Of a stretch of 64,000 bases of DNA, positions 42,901 to 51,909 are shown one piece after another. The DNA comes from Bifidobacterium moraviense. Its GTDB lineage: Bacteria > Actinomycetota > Actinomycetes > Actinomycetales > Bifidobacteriaceae. The stretch covers positions 1 to 64,000 of the forward strand of contig NZ_JAAIIH010000002.1 in the NCBI RefSeq assembly GCF_012932365.1, given 5' to 3'. The notes beneath the pieces are model-generated. The model was given only the letters and a program-made list of their open reading frames with translations, was not told the origin of the DNA and searched no databases. Within the stretch, counting starts at the first letter, position 1. Each line of letters starts with the position of its first letter. The position numbers and the translations under genes were made by a program.

Positions 42901-43507
42901 CCCTCTCGATCGTCAGGCCGTGGTCCATGATCTCGATGAAGAAGTTGTCCCTGCCGAAGATGTCCTGGAACTCGCCGGCCGCGCGCATCGCCTCGTCGAA
43001 CTGGCCGAGGCGGAGCCTGGTCTGGATGATGCCCGAGGGGCAGCCGGACGTGGCGATCACGCCCTTCGAGTACGTGGCGAGCACCTCCTTGTCCATACGC
43101 GGGTAGCGCATGACGCGGCCTTCGAGGTTGGCCACGGAGGAGGCCTTGATGAGGTTCACGAGGCCTTCGTCGTTCTCCGCCCACATCGTCATGTGGGTGA
43201 TCAGGCCGCCGCCGGAGACGTCGTCGCTGCGCTGCGTCTCGGTGCCCCAGTGCACGCGGGACTTGTCCTGGCGGGCGGTCTCCGGCGTGACGTACGCCTC
43301 GATGCCGATGATCGGCTTGACGCCGGCCGCCACGCAGTTCGTGTACATCTCGTACGCGCCGTGCATGTTGCCGTGGTCGGTGATCGCCACGGCCGGCATG
43401 CCCAGTGCGGCGACCTTCTTCGCCAGGTTCGGGATCTTCGACGCGCCGTCCAGCAGCGAGTAGTGCGTGTGGTTGTGCAGATGTACGAAGTTCCCGGAAT
43501 CAGCCAT
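39953..43507 (-). CDS. dnaE: DNA polymerase III alpha subunit
   Basis: The 1184-residue replicative polymerase. Order: N-terminal PHP domain (HLHNHTHYSLLDGASK, LVATNDSHYV), the palm with catalytic Asps in LPDIDVDFDPEGR, fingers and beta-binding region, a helix-hairpin-helix, and a C-terminal OB domain. Proofreading, if any, would rest on the PHP domain; there is no separate exonuclease insertion. The start at 43507 (MADSG) is preferred; an ATG three codons upstream also fits. It lies downstream of rluD on the same strand, after a 41-base gap. Confidence 0.96.
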   Translation of the reverse strand: MADSGNFVHLHNHTHYSLLDGASKIPNLAKKVAALGMPAVAITDHGNMHGAYEMYTNCVAAGVKPIIGIEAYVTPETARQDKSRVHWGTETQRSDDVSGGGLITHMTMWAENDEGLVNLIKASSVANLEGRVMRYPRMDKEVLATYSKGVIATSGCPSGIIQTRLRLGQFDEAMRAAGEFQDIFGRDNFFIEIMDHGLTIEREVTSGLLTIAKKLNAPLVATNDSHYVEAKDAEAQDAMLCINSGSRLDDPDRFKFDGSGYYIKPAEEMRELFREFPEACDNTLAIADRCNVMFDDHEDGAFMPKFPCPEGWDETSLFLKKVEEGLEKRYDGNPPAKVLKQADYECGVICQMQFCGYFLVVADYIQWAKDHGIMVGPGRGSAAGSMVAYAMGITELDPLEHGLIFERFLNPERVSLPDIDVDFDPEGRLDVIKYCGEKYGTDKVAQCVIYGVIKTKQALKDSARIMGYEFSMGDRVTKALPPSKNGKDASLSEIFDPNSKRYAEAREFRELYDSDHDAHQIIDKAKTIEGLIRQTGVHACATIMGSAPITDTSPLLERTDGTVTTTFEYHTCETLGLVKMDFLGLSNLTVIHDTLKNIEANGKEPIDYTKIPLDDRETYQLLSRGDTLGVFQLDSDGMRSLLKSLKPDNFNDISALIALYRPGPMDMDSHNNYAKRKNGLQKIEPIHPELEQPLKQVLDETYGLIVYQEQVQSAARILAGYSLGKADVLRRAMGKKKPEVLAKEKVPFFAGMKEHGYSEEAAQAVWDVLVPFSGYAFNKAHSAAYGLISYWTAYLKTHYPVEFMAALLQGTRDNKDKTALYLGEARRMGIQVLSPDVNESRFEYSAVGDVVRFGLGAIRNVGEKAVADIIAEREGKRGRYVNFMDFIRRVPLTALNKRLVESLIKAGAFDSIDPNRRALFTIHEAAIDSVVGLKRKQAEGQFDLFADDDGGSDDEAMGDATISVPDIEEWDKKTKLNFEREMLGLYVSDHPLSGMQSVLASLREMSIAHLIDRAKTMPDGQQVTLAGLITGVDRRVSKKGNPWALVTIEDMESSIQCMFFGKVYEAAAPELQIDTVVQVRGQVDVRDESVSLRATEMQVPTLEAADERPLVITLPQVALGRENMAQLGQVLHNHPGYCEVRLAVVDDRGGARVLTFGDRFRVKRDTSLFAEIKIIFGPSCLPAA

Positions 43508-43548
43508 GGGGTCCATGCTACCCGGCGGCCTTGTCCGGGCCGGTCTCC

Positions 43549-44481
43549 CTACTCGCGGCTCCGCGCGGCCGCGCGTGCGCGCAGCGTGTCGAGCGCGTGC
43601 TGCAGGTCGGCGGGGTACCGGCTGGAGACCGTGGTCCACACGTGCGTGCGCGGATGGCGGAACTCGAGCCGCATGGCGTGCAGCCACTGGCGGTCGAGCC
43701 CCAGCGCCTCGGACAGCTGCGGGTTGGCGCCGTACATCGGGTCGCCCACCAGCGGATGCCCGATCGAGGAGAAGTGCACGCGGATCTGGTGCGTGCGCCC
43801 GGTCTCGAGGTTCACGGAGACGAGCGTGGCCTCGCCGAAGCGCTCCATCACGTCCCAGTGCGTGATGGCCTCCTTGCCCGCGGGCGTGACGGTGAAGCGG
43901 AAGTCGGACACCTTGGCGCGTCCGATGGGCGCCTCGATGGTGGCCCTGTCCTCCCTGAGGTTGCCCTGCGCGATGGCGTGGTACGTCTTGACGACCTCGT
44001 GTTCGGCGAACTGCCGGCGCATCTCCTTGTAGGCGAGCTCCGACTTGCATACCAGCATGAGTCCGGACGTGCCCACGTCGAGGCGCGAGACGATGCCCTG
44101 ACGTCCGGGGGCGCCGTACGACGTGATGCGCACGCCGCGCTCCAGCAGGCTGCCGAGCACCGTGGGTCCGGTCCAGCCCACCGAGGCGTGCGCGGCCACG
44201 CCGACGGGCTTGTCCACCACCACCACGTCGTCGTCCTCGTAGACCACGGCCATGTCGTCGGCGATGGGCTCGGGGGCGGGCGTCTCGTCGTGCAGATCCA
44301 CCTCGAGGGTCTCCCCCGCCATGAGCGCGGAGGACTTGGAGATCTCGCGGGTGAGGGAACGCACCTGGCCGGAGGCCACGAGTTCGCTGGCCTTGGCGCG
44401 CGAGATGCCGAGCATCTTGGACACGGCGACGTCGATGCGCCGGCCTACCAGGGCGTCGGGAGCGGGAAGGAGTCGGCTCAT
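43549..44481 (-). CDS. RluA-family 23S rRNA pseudouridine synthase
   Basis: A 310-residue protein with an N-terminal S4 RNA-binding domain (RRIDVAVSKMLGISRAKASELV) and a catalytic domain with GIVSRLDVGTSGLMLV, where the Asp is the catalytic residue, and RTHQIRVHFSSIGHPLVGD. The lspA-rluD overlap (ATGA) indicates co-transcription. By family and context it probably modifies 23S rRNA as RluD does, but the RluC/RluD subtype cannot be fixed from sequence alone. Confidence 0.9.
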   Translation of the reverse strand: MSRLLPAPDALVGRRIDVAVSKMLGISRAKASELVASGQVRSLTREISKSSALMAGETLEVDLHDETPAPEPIADDMAVVYEDDDVVVVDKPVGVAAHASVGWTGPTVLGSLLERGVRITSYGAPGRQGIVSRLDVGTSGLMLVCKSELAYKEMRRQFAEHEVVKTYHAIAQGNLREDRATIEAPIGRAKVSDFRFTVTPAGKEAITHWDVMERFGEATLVSVNLETGRTHQIRVHFSSIGHPLVGDPMYGANPQLSEALGLDRQWLHAMRLEFRHPRTHVWTTVSSRYPADLQHALDTLRARAAARSRE

Positions 44482-45086
44482 CGCTGGGCGTGCTCCTCCT
44501 TGTCCGTGTCGGATCCGTCCGTATCGGCGCCCGCGGCCTCGGCTTCGGCGGCGTCCGCGTCGGAGGAGGCGGCGCGCGCCTCGAGATCCTTGGCCGTCAG
44601 CGGTTCGTTGCGCGCGATGAGCAGCACGATGCCCGCGCCGGCGAGCACCAGGAAGACGTCGGCCACGTTGCCCACCGACCACCCGTAGTCGAGGAAGTCG
44701 ACGACTTTGCCGTTGAGGAAGCCGTCGGCGTAGGCCACGCGGTCGATGAGGTTGCCGAGCGCGCCGGAGAACGCCAGCGCCAGCAGCACGGTCCACCGCA
44801 TGGACACCGTGCGCAGCGCCAGCCACGCGAGCGCGCAGCAGGCGACGAGCGCGAACAGGGAGATCAGCCACGTGGCCGAGGATCCCATGCCGAGTGAGGC
44901 GCCGGGGTTGTGCACCAGCCGCAGCGACAGCAGGCCGGGGATGACGCGGACCGCGTGGGTCTCGCTGAGGAACGACTGCGCGAGGGCCTTGGTGCCCTGA
45001 TCGAGGATCAGCGCCGCCGCGGCCACGCACGCAAAGACGGCCGCGCGGGTGCGCAGCCGTCCTGTGGTGGCGGAATGAGTGGTCAT
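44478..45086 (-). CDS. lspA: Lipoprotein signal peptidase
   Basis: Cleaves signal peptides of prolipoproteins at the lipobox Cys. The 202-residue protein has four membrane helices and both catalytic Asp motifs: GNLIDRVAYADG and NVADVFLVL, as well as NPGASLGMG. The tail after the last helix is unusually acidic (about 45 residues rich in Asp, Glu and Ala). It lies between divIVA and rluD and overlaps rluD by four bases. Confidence 0.94.
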   Translation of the reverse strand: MTTHSATTGRLRTRAAVFACVAAAALILDQGTKALAQSFLSETHAVRVIPGLLSLRLVHNPGASLGMGSSATWLISLFALVACCALAWLALRTVSMRWTVLLALAFSGALGNLIDRVAYADGFLNGKVVDFLDYGWSVGNVADVFLVLAGAGIVLLIARNEPLTAKDLEARAASSDADAAEAEAAGADTDGSDTDKEEHAQR

Positions 45087-45119
45087 GCCGTACTAGTCAG
45101 TGCCTTGCGTCCGGCGGGC

Positions 45120-46430
45120 TCAGTGGTTCTCGCCGGGGTGGTTGGCCTCGACGCTCTGGAACGCGTTCGTGTCCGAGACCTGGTTGACCAGCTGGCCGAG
45201 GAACTCGGTGAGGCGGCTGCGGTACTCGGCCTCGAACTGCTTGAGCCCCTGGATGTTGCCCTCGATGACCTTGGACTGGGTGATGAGCTTGTTCTTGACG
45301 TCGGCCGCGTACTGATCGGCGCCGTCGCGCGTGTTCTTGTCGTACTCCTGGGCGCGGCGCTGGACGTCCTGCTCGTAGGCCTCGGCGTCGGCGTGCTTGT
45401 CCTTGGAGTAGTTGTCCGCGTCCTGACGGGTCTTGACGGAGTAGTTGTCCGCCTCGGAGCGCACGCGCTCGGAGTAGGAGTCGGCGTCGTTGTGCACGCG
45501 CTTGGAGTAGTCGTCGGCCTCGGTGCGGGTGCGGTTGGAGTAGTCGTTCGCCTTGGCGACGGCCTCGTCGTGCTTGGCCTGGCCGTCGGCGATAAGCTCG
45601 GCGCCCTTGGCCTTGCCCTTGTCCACATACTGGTCGTGCAGCTGCATGGCCAGGGTGAGCATGGCAGTGGCGCGCTCCGGCTCGCTGTTGGCGTCCGCGC
45701 CAGCGCCGGCGATCTTCTTGAGGCTGCCGGTCTCGGTAGACGGCTCGATCTTGGCGACCTGCTCGCGCAGGGCGTCCTCGCGCTGCTTGGACTCCTCGAG
45801 CTGCTTGTTGAGCTGCTGGATCTGCGCGGCGGCCTGCTGCACCTGGGCGGCGGCCTGCTGGGCCTGCTTGTTCACCTGCTCGGCCTGCGCGGCGGACGAG
45901 GCGGCCTGGCTCTTGGCCTCGGCCAGCTCGTTGGTGAGGGTCTCGGCGCGCTTGAGGGCCTCGGTGCGCTCGTTCTGCACGGCGGCGAGCTGATCGGCGA
46001 GGGCCTTGGCGTCGTCGCCGCCCTGGGCCGCCTGCGCGGTGAGCTGGTCGATCTGCTTGTTGAGCTGGTCCACCTGTCCCTTGAGCTGTTCGTTCTGGGA
46101 TGCCAGCGCCTTGGCGTTCTCCTCGGCCTCAGCGATCTTGCCGGCGGCGGCCGCGTCGGCGGACGCCGGAGCCGATGCCGCGGACTTCAGCTGGGCGTTC
46201 TCGGCCTTGAGCGCGTCCACCTGAGCGCTGAGCTCGGAGATCTTGGCGTTGAGCGGAGCCACGTCCGCGCCGAGCGACTGGGTGGAAGCGACGGCCTGCT
46301 TGCCCAGAGCCTCCACGGTCTCGGTCACCTGATCCAGAAAATCGTCGACCTCGTCGACATCGTAGCCTTCCTTGAATCGGACGGTCTGGAAGGTATGCTC
46401 CCGAATATCCTTAGGCGTCAACAGAGCCAT
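45120..46430 (-). CDS. divIVA: DivIVA-like cell pole/septum protein with hendecad repeats
   Basis: A 436-residue coiled-coil protein. The N-terminal lipid-binding domain is clear (LTPKDIREHTFQTVRFKEGYDVDEVDDFLDQ). A Gln/Ala-rich coiled coil spans about residues 40-250. Residues about 293-380 form roughly eight 11-residue repeats with a conserved Tyr (DYSNRTRTEAD, DYSKRVHNDAD and so on). Actinobacterial homologues (Wag31) organise polar growth and recruit wall enzymes. GAGGTGG precedes the ATG. It belongs to the division cluster upstream of lspA. Confidence 0.93.
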   Translation of the reverse strand: MALLTPKDIREHTFQTVRFKEGYDVDEVDDFLDQVTETVEALGKQAVASTQSLGADVAPLNAKISELSAQVDALKAENAQLKSAASAPASADAAAAGKIAEAEENAKALASQNEQLKGQVDQLNKQIDQLTAQAAQGGDDAKALADQLAAVQNERTEALKRAETLTNELAEAKSQAASSAAQAEQVNKQAQQAAAQVQQAAAQIQQLNKQLEESKQREDALREQVAKIEPSTETGSLKKIAGAGADANSEPERATAMLTLAMQLHDQYVDKGKAKGAELIADGQAKHDEAVAKANDYSNRTRTEADDYSKRVHNDADSYSERVRSEADNYSVKTRQDADNYSKDKHADAEAYEQDVQRRAQEYDKNTRDGADQYAADVKNKLITQSKVIEGNIQGLKQFEAEYRSRLTEFLGQLVNQVSDTNAFQSVEANHPGENH

Positions 46431-46528
46431 GTTATTCCCACCTCACTTTGGGGCTATGCCTATAGACGTATACGCTGGCTTCAAGTTTTGACTCTATCAC
46501 GACTCGGCCACCTGCGGCCCGCGGCACG

Positions 46529-46810
46529 TCAGATCAGCACGCGCAGCACCACCAGCGCGAACCAGAGCACCATGAAGCTCACGTCGAAGCTCACCATGCC
46601 CATGGGAATCGGCCGCACGTAGCGGCGCAGCCATCTCAGGGGCGGCTCGGTGACCGCGTACACCGCGGCGATGAGCGTGGAGACCACGCCGCGCGGATAC
46701 CAGCGCGGCGCGAGGACGCTCACCCAGTCCAGCAGCATCCGGGCGAACAGGACGAGCATGTAGGCGTCGATGAGCAGGGCGATGACGAAGCGGATCAGAA
46801 TGAGCACCAT
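46529..46810 (-). CDS. YggT-family membrane protein
   Basis: A 93-residue protein with two membrane helices (about residues 3-25 and 68-90) separated by the conserved EPPLRWLRRYVRPIPMG segment, diagnostic for YggT. It sits between sepF and divIVA, as in other Gram-positive division clusters, and family members affect division or osmotic tolerance. The ATG at 46810 is chosen within a longer, low-complexity open frame. Confidence 0.88.
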   Translation of the reverse strand: MVLILIRFVIALLIDAYMLVLFARMLLDWVSVLAPRWYPRGVVSTLIAAVYAVTEPPLRWLRRYVRPIPMGMVSFDVSFMVLWFALVVLRVLI

Positions 46811-46908
46811 GGCGCCTACCCTACCATCGCGCCTCCGTGGCGGTCTGGGCGTCCGCTGGGAGCGAGCCGGACGGACGCCGGACGCGGCGCCGACGGCGTC
46901 GGAGACCA

Positions 46909-46946
46909 CGACGCCGGAGACCACGACGCCGGAGACCACGGCACCG
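46909..46946. repeat. 15-bp tandem repeat between yggT and sepF
   Basis: GGAGACCACGACGCC recurs two to three times head to tail, with a final degenerate unit. The gap 46811-46975 has no other feature. The repeat is probably replication slippage in GC-rich DNA. Confidence 0.6.
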
Positions 46947-46975
46947 AGGACGCCGCGGCGGAGACGCCGGAGGCG

Positions 46976-47449
46976 TCAGTCGGCGAACAGGTCGCGCGAG
47001 GACGCCGTGGCCTGCGGCTCCTCCACCTTGATGTTCACCTGGGCGGGGCTGAGCAGGAACACGCGCGGGGTGACGCGCTCGATGGAGCCGCGCACGCCGA
47101 ACACCACACCGGCCGAGAAGTCCACGATGCGGTAGGCCACGGCCTCGGCCACGCCCGTGAGGTTGAGCACCACGGGCACGCCGTCGCGGATGGCGCGACC
47201 CACCAGCTGCGCGTCCTCGTACGTCTTGGGGTGGATGGTGGTGATGCGGTTGATGCGCCCCTGACGGATGGCGGCGGGCGTCTCGCGCGCGGCGGGAGCG
47301 GCGGACACCGTGGGCTGGGGCGTCACCGAATGGTCCGAATCGAAGGAATTCGGGGCGGCGGCGGGCGAGTCGACGATGTCGTCGTCCTCGTCGTCGACGA
47401 CGTCCGACATGCCGAGGTACGACATCGCGTTCTTCATGAAACCGGCCAT
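46976..47449 (-). CDS. sepF: Cell division protein SepF
   Basis: A 157-residue protein that links FtsZ to the membrane. It has an N-terminal amphipathic helix (MAGFMKNAMSYLGMSD), an acidic/Pro-rich linker, and the globular SepF domain with HPKTYEDAQLVGRAIRDG, VVLNLTGV and RIVDFSAGVVFGVRGSIERV. AAGGAG precedes the ATG by five bases. It is immediately downstream of ftsZ. Confidence 0.94.
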   Translation of the reverse strand: MAGFMKNAMSYLGMSDVVDDEDDDIVDSPAAAPNSFDSDHSVTPQPTVSAAPAARETPAAIRQGRINRITTIHPKTYEDAQLVGRAIRDGVPVVLNLTGVAEAVAYRIVDFSAGVVFGVRGSIERVTPRVFLLSPAQVNIKVEEPQATASSRDLFAD

Positions 47450-47493
47450 ATCAGCTCCTTACTCGTGCTTGCTCGATCGTCCGCGGTCGGCGC

Positions 47494-48717
47494 TCAGCGC
47501 AGGAAGTCCGGGATGTCCAGATCGCCCAGATCGGGCTGCGGCGCCACGGGGGCGGCGGGACGCACGACCGGACGCTCGCTGGTCTCGTCGAACGAGGCAG
47601 GGGCGGGCTGCTGGACCGGGGCCGGGGTCACGGGAGCGACCTGCGGGACCGTCGGAGCGGGCTGCGCCGCGGCCGAGGTCTGCTGAGCGGCCGGAGTGTA
47701 GTCGGTGAGGGGCTTCACCTCGCCCGCCTCGTCCTGCGTGGCGTCGCCGTCCTTCTTGGCGGACGGGTCGAAGCCGGCGGCGATGACGGTGACGCGCACC
47801 TCGTCGCCGTAGGAGTCGTCCAGCGCGAGACCCCAGATGATCTGCGCCTCGGGGTGGATGGCGTCCTGCACGAGCTGGGCGGCGGCGTACGCCTCCTGCA
47901 TGGTGAGGTCCGTGGGGCCGGCCACGTTGATGAGCGCGCCGTGGGCGCCCTCGATGCTCTCCTCCAGCAGCGGGGAGCTGATGGCGATCTCCGCGGCCTG
48001 GGTGGCGCGGTCCTCCCCGCGCGCGGCGCCGATGCCGAACAGCGCGGTGCCGGAATCCTTGAGGATGGCCGTGACGTCGGAGAAGTCGACGTGGATGTAG
48101 GAGTTCATGGTGATCAGGTCCGTGATGCCCTGAACGCCGGCGAGCAGCGCGGTGTCCGCCGTCTTGAACGCGTCCATGACCGACACCGTGCGGTCGGACA
48201 GGTCGAGCAGACGGTCGTTGGGGATGACGATGAGGGCGTCCACCTCCTTGCGCAGGTTCTCGATGCCGGAATCCGCGGAGGCGGAGCGGCGCGGGCCCTC
48301 GAAGGAGAACGGACGGGTGACGACCGCGATGGTGAGCGCGCCCTGCTGACGGGCCGCGCGCGCGACGATGGGGCTGGCGCCGGTGCCGGTGCCGCCGCCC
48401 TCGCCGCAGGTGACGAAGACCATGTCCGAACCCTTGAGCGCCTCCTCGATGTCGGACTGGTGGTCCTGGGCCGCCTTGGCGCCCTTCTCCGGGTCGGCGC
48501 CGGCGCCCAGGCCGCGGCTGGTCTTGTCGGACAGCGAGATCTTCACGTCCGCGTCCGAGCGCAGCAGATCCTTGGCATCGGTGTTGATGGCCACGAACTC
48601 GACGTTCTGCAGACCCTCGGCGATCATGCGGTTGACCGCGTTGCCGCCGGCGCCACCCACGCCGACGACCTTGATGTTGGTGCGGTCGTTGAATTCTTCC
48701 TGGGCAATCTCGCTCAC
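47494..48717 (-). CDS. ftsZ: Cell division GTPase FtsZ
   Basis: The 407-residue tubulin-like protein that forms the division ring. The nucleotide region VVGVGGAGGNAVNRM, the GTP signature GEGGGTGTGAS and the T7-loop LDLSDRTVSVMDAFKTAD are intact; the C-terminal tail ends DLGDLDIPDFLR, the peptide that binds partner proteins. I place the start at GTG 48717 because AGGAG lies eight bases before it; the upstream GTG at 48738 has no ribosome binding site. First gene of ftsZ-sepF-yggT-divIVA. Confidence 0.96.
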   Translation of the reverse strand: MSEIAQEEFNDRTNIKVVGVGGAGGNAVNRMIAEGLQNVEFVAINTDAKDLLRSDADVKISLSDKTSRGLGAGADPEKGAKAAQDHQSDIEEALKGSDMVFVTCGEGGGTGTGASPIVARAARQQGALTIAVVTRPFSFEGPRRSASADSGIENLRKEVDALIVIPNDRLLDLSDRTVSVMDAFKTADTALLAGVQGITDLITMNSYIHVDFSDVTAILKDSGTALFGIGAARGEDRATQAAEIAISSPLLEESIEGAHGALINVAGPTDLTMQEAYAAAQLVQDAIHPEAQIIWGLALDDSYGDEVRVTVIAAGFDPSAKKDGDATQDEAGEVKPLTDYTPAAQQTSAAAQPAPTVPQVAPVTPAPVQQPAPASFDETSERPVVRPAAPVAPQPDLGDLDIPDFLR

Positions 48718-48892
48718 GGTTTGGCTCCTGTCACTCACGGTTATGTCTCACTGTATCGCAGCATCCGAACGAGCACACGGATTGCCGCGGCGTGTGGCCT
48801 CAAAGTTTCACGCGCCCGCCTCGCGCCCGTCCGCACACGGCTTTCGGGCAGGCGGCCGGACGTCCGACGACCGGCGTCCGACCGCCGTCCGC

Positions 48893-50173
48893 TCAGTAGG
48901 ACGCGTCCATCGGATCGTCGCCGAACAGCGTCTCGCGCTCCTCGTGCGTGGTGGTGCGCGAATCGAGCCATCCGTACGGCAGATGCACCTTCTTGGCGAA
49001 GCGCACGCGGCCGCGGGGCTTGTCGATCACGCGCGGGGGGTATTCGATCGTCGGGTCCAGCCGGTCGCACTCGCGGCGCACGTCGTCGATCGACTCGCAC
49101 TCCATGAACGCCCTGCGCGTGGAGCCGCCCACCGGGAACCCCTTGAGATACCAGGCGATGTGCTTGCGCAGATCATGCACGGCCATGCGCTCGTCGCCCT
49201 CGTAGAACTCGGTGAGGAGCTCGGCATGGCGCAGGATCACGCGGCACACCTCCCCCAGCTTCGGGTTCACGCGCTCCGGATCGCCGGCGAAGGCGTTGCG
49301 GATGTTGGCGAACAGCCATGGACGGCCCTGGCAGCCGCGTCCCACGGCCACGCCGTCGCATCCGGTCTCGCGGATCATGGCGATCGCGTCCTCGGCGCCC
49401 CAGATGTCGCCGTTGCCGAACACCGGGATGTCCAGCGCGGCCTTGAGCTCGCCGATCCGGCTCCAGTCGGAGTGGCCTCCATAGTATTCGGCGGTGGTGC
49501 GCGCGTGGAGCGTGACGGCCTTGCAGCCCTCCTCCTGCGCGATGCGGCCGGCCTCGAGGAAGGTCTCGTGGCTGTGGTCGATGCCGACGCGGATCTTCGC
49601 GGTCACCGGGATGTTCGCCGGTTCGCACACCGCGACCACCCGGTGGATGAGCTCGGTGAAGATGTCCGTCTTCCACGGCAGCGCCGATCCGCCGCCGCGA
49701 CGGGTGACCTTGGGCACCGGGCAGCCGAAGTTGAGGTCCACGTGGTCCGCCATGCCTTCGTCCACCACGATCCTGGCGGCCTGCTCGGTGATCGACGGGT
49801 TGACGCCGTACAGCTGCAGGGAGCGCACACGCTCGGTGGGCGCGAAACGGCACAGCCGCAGCGCCTTGGGGTTGCGGGCCACCAAGGCGCGAGCGGTGAT
49901 CATCTCCGCCACGTACAGGCCCTCGGGACCGTATTCCTCGCACAGGACGCGGAACGGCCAGTTGGTCACGCCGGCCATCGGGGACAGCACGACCGGCGTG
50001 GGCACGCTGACCGGTCCGAGCTGCACGGGCCGCACGTCGAGCGGCAAGGCCGACGCGGGGTCGGCGAGGTCCGGTGCGCCGTGCGGGTCGCTATGACGCG
50101 GCGAGCGCGGATCCTGCCCGGTGAGGCAGTCCCCGCGCTCGTCGACCACGGTTTCGTCCGTATGGTCCGTCAA
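48893..50173 (-). CDS. tRNA-dihydrouridine synthase (DusB type)
   Basis: A 426-residue FMN enzyme that reduces uridine in tRNA. Motifs: SPMAGVTNWPFR (FMN-binding loop), DLNFGCPVPKVTRRGGG with the catalytic Cys, VTLHARTTAEYYGG and GNGDIWGAEDA, followed by the FMN phosphate site VAVGRGCQGRPWLF. The 50-residue N-terminal extension is acidic and probably disordered. It is directly after glyS (1 base between stop and ATG), so probably co-transcribed. Confidence 0.92.
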   Translation of the reverse strand: MTDHTDETVVDERGDCLTGQDPRSPRHSDPHGAPDLADPASALPLDVRPVQLGPVSVPTPVVLSPMAGVTNWPFRVLCEEYGPEGLYVAEMITARALVARNPKALRLCRFAPTERVRSLQLYGVNPSITEQAARIVVDEGMADHVDLNFGCPVPKVTRRGGGSALPWKTDIFTELIHRVVAVCEPANIPVTAKIRVGIDHSHETFLEAGRIAQEEGCKAVTLHARTTAEYYGGHSDWSRIGELKAALDIPVFGNGDIWGAEDAIAMIRETGCDGVAVGRGCQGRPWLFANIRNAFAGDPERVNPKLGEVCRVILRHAELLTEFYEGDERMAVHDLRKHIAWYLKGFPVGGSTRRAFMECESIDDVRRECDRLDPTIEYPPRVIDKPRGRVRFAKKVHLPYGWLDSRTTTHEERETLFGDDPMDASY

Positions 50174-50174
50174 T

Positions 50175-51650
50175 TTAGTACAGACCGCCGGCTTCCTGGA
50201 TCTTCACCTCGTCGCCGAACGGCTCGCCGCCCAGCTGGACCGGCTTCATCGGCACGCGGGTGCGGTGCTCGCCGATGCGGGAGTCCACGTACTCGGCCAC
50301 CTTGTTCAGGGCCACGCGCTCCTGGTTCATGGTGTCGCGGTCGCGGATGGTGACGGCCTGGTCCTCGAGGGTGTCGAAGTCGACGGTGATGCACAGCGGG
50401 GTGCCGATCTCGTCCTCGCGGCGGTAGCGGCGGCCGATGGCGCCGGACTCGTCGTAGTCGATCATCCACTCGTGCTGGCGCAGGTCGGCGGCCAGATCCT
50501 GGGCCACGGACTGCAGCTCGGGCTTCTTGCTCAGCGGCAGCACGGCGGCCTTGACCGGGGCGAGGCGCGGATCGAGGCGCAGCACAGTGCGATTGTCCAC
50601 GCCGCCCTTGGTGTTCGGGGCCTCGTCCACGTCGTAGGCGTCCACGAGGAAGCACATGAGGGAGCGGGTCAGGCCGGCGGCCGGCTCGATGACGTACGGC
50701 ACGAACTTCTCGCCGGTGGCCTGGTTGAAGTAGCTCAGGTCCTCGCCGGAGTGCTTGGCGTGGGCGGACAGGTCGAAGTCGGTGCGGTTGGCCACGCCCT
50801 CGAGCTCGCCCCAGTCGGAGCCCTGGAAGCCGAACTTGTACTCGATGTCCACCGTGCGCTTGGAGTAGTGCGCGAGCTTCTCCTTCGGATGCTCGTAGTG
50901 GCGCAGGTTCTCCGGCTTGACGCCGAGGTCCAGGTACCACTGGGTGCGGGCGTCGATCCAGTACTGATGCCATTCCTCGTCGGTGCCGGGCTCCACGAAG
51001 AACTCCATCTCCATCTGCTCGAACTCGCGGGTGCGGAAGATGAAGTTGCCGGGCGTGATCTCGTTGCGGAACGACTTGCCCATGTTCGCGATGCCGAACG
51101 GCGGCTTGGAACGCGAGGAGGTCATGACGTTCTTGAAGTCCACGAAGATGCCCTGCGCGGTCTCCGGGCGCAGGTAGTGCAGGCTGTTCTCGTCCTCCAC
51201 CGGGCCGAGGTGCGTGCGCAGCATCATGTTGAAGTCGCGGGGCTCGGTCCACTGGCCGCGGGCGCCGCAGTCGGGGCAGACGATGTCCTTCATGCCGTTC
51301 TCCGGCAGCTTGTCGCCGTGCTTCTCCGCGTAGGACTCCTCGAGCTTGTCCGCGCGGTTGCGCTTGTGGCAGTTGAGGCACTCGACCAGCGGGTCGTTGA
51401 ACACCGCCACGTGGCCGGAGGCGACCCACACCGGGGTGGGCAGGATGATGGAGGTGTCCACGCCCACGATGTCCGGGCGGGTGACGACCATCGAACGCCA
51501 CCATTCGCGCTTGATGTTGTCCTTGAGGGCCACGCCGAGCGGGCCGTAGTCCCAGGCGGAACGGGTGCCGCCGTAGATCTCGCCGGCGGGGAACACGAAG
51601 CCGCGGCGCTTCGCGAGGGACACTACTTCATCAAGTTTGGACTGAGCCAC
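50175..51650 (-). CDS. glyS: Glycyl-tRNA synthetase (dimeric class II type)
   Basis: A 491-residue enzyme that charges tRNA-Gly. Motif 2 in [26 protein letters not shown], motif 3 near [17 protein letters not shown], and the N-terminal [11 protein letters not shown] with [10 protein letters not shown] are those of the alpha2 form found in archaea, eukaryotes and many Gram-positives. I place the start at GTG 51650, five bases after an AAGGTG site; the open frame continues upstream but is not protein-like. Cys pairs in ECLNCHKRN and VCPDCGARG suggest a zinc site. Confidence 0.95.
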   Translation of the reverse strand: MAQSKLDEVVSLAKRRGFVFPAGEIYGGTRSAWDYGPLGVALKDNIKREWWRSMVVTRPDIVGVDTSIILPTPVWVASGHVAVFNDPLVECLNCHKRNRADKLEESYAEKHGDKLPENGMKDIVCPDCGARGQWTEPRDFNMMLRTHLGPVEDENSLHYLRPETAQGIFVDFKNVMTSSRSKPPFGIANMGKSFRNEITPGNFIFRTREFEQMEMEFFVEPGTDEEWHQYWIDARTQWYLDLGVKPENLRHYEHPKEKLAHYSKRTVDIEYKFGFQGSDWGELEGVANRTDFDLSAHAKHSGEDLSYFNQATGEKFVPYVIEPAAGLTRSLMCFLVDAYDVDEAPNTKGGVDNRTVLRLDPRLAPVKAAVLPLSKKPELQSVAQDLAADLRQHEWMIDYDESGAIGRRYRREDEIGTPLCITVDFDTLEDQAVTIRDRDTMNQERVALNKVAEYVDSRIGEHRTRVPMKPVQLGGEPFGDEVKIQEAGGLY

Positions 51651-51806
51651 AATGCACCTTCTGGTTTGAACGGTTTGGGGACTTGTATTAGCCGCTTCAG
51701 CATATCCGCACGCGGCGACGGAGCCGTTCGGCTTCCCTTCTCCGGTCATCCTGAAGGCGGCCGCTCTTTTCCATTGGTCATTCTGAAGGCGGCCGCTCTT
51801 CCCCTG

Positions 51807-51909
51807 GTCATCCTGAGCGGAGCGCGCAGCGCGGAGTCGAAGGATCCCTGACCATCACGCGCCATGTCACAGATCCTTCGACTCCGGCTCCGCCTCCGCT
51901 CAGGATGAC
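51807..51909. repeat. Family C palindromic element, copy 1
   Basis: A 103-bp palindrome opening with GTCATCCTGAGCGGAG and closing with CTCCGCTCAGGATGAC; an inner pair GGAGTCGAAGGATC/GATCCTTCGACTCC flanks a 25-base loop. From memory, GTCATCCTGAGC-type elements are widespread in unrelated bacteria; this needs a database check. Confidence 0.8.

Noticed and set aside
40106..44032. 1308-codon plus-strand open frame opposite dnaE
   Set aside because: It lies antisense to an unmistakable dnaE, is rich in His, Arg, Val and Leu as expected of a GC-rich shadow, and has no recognisable motif.
46811..46975. Thr/Pro-rich open frame over the 15-bp repeat between yggT and sepF
   Set aside because: Frame arises from the tandem repeat; it overlaps the end of sepF antisense and has no supported start.
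51651..51749. N-terminal extension of GlyS by 33 residues
   Set aside because: The residues are not conserved-looking, and an AAGGTG site directly before the GTG at 51650 explains initiation.
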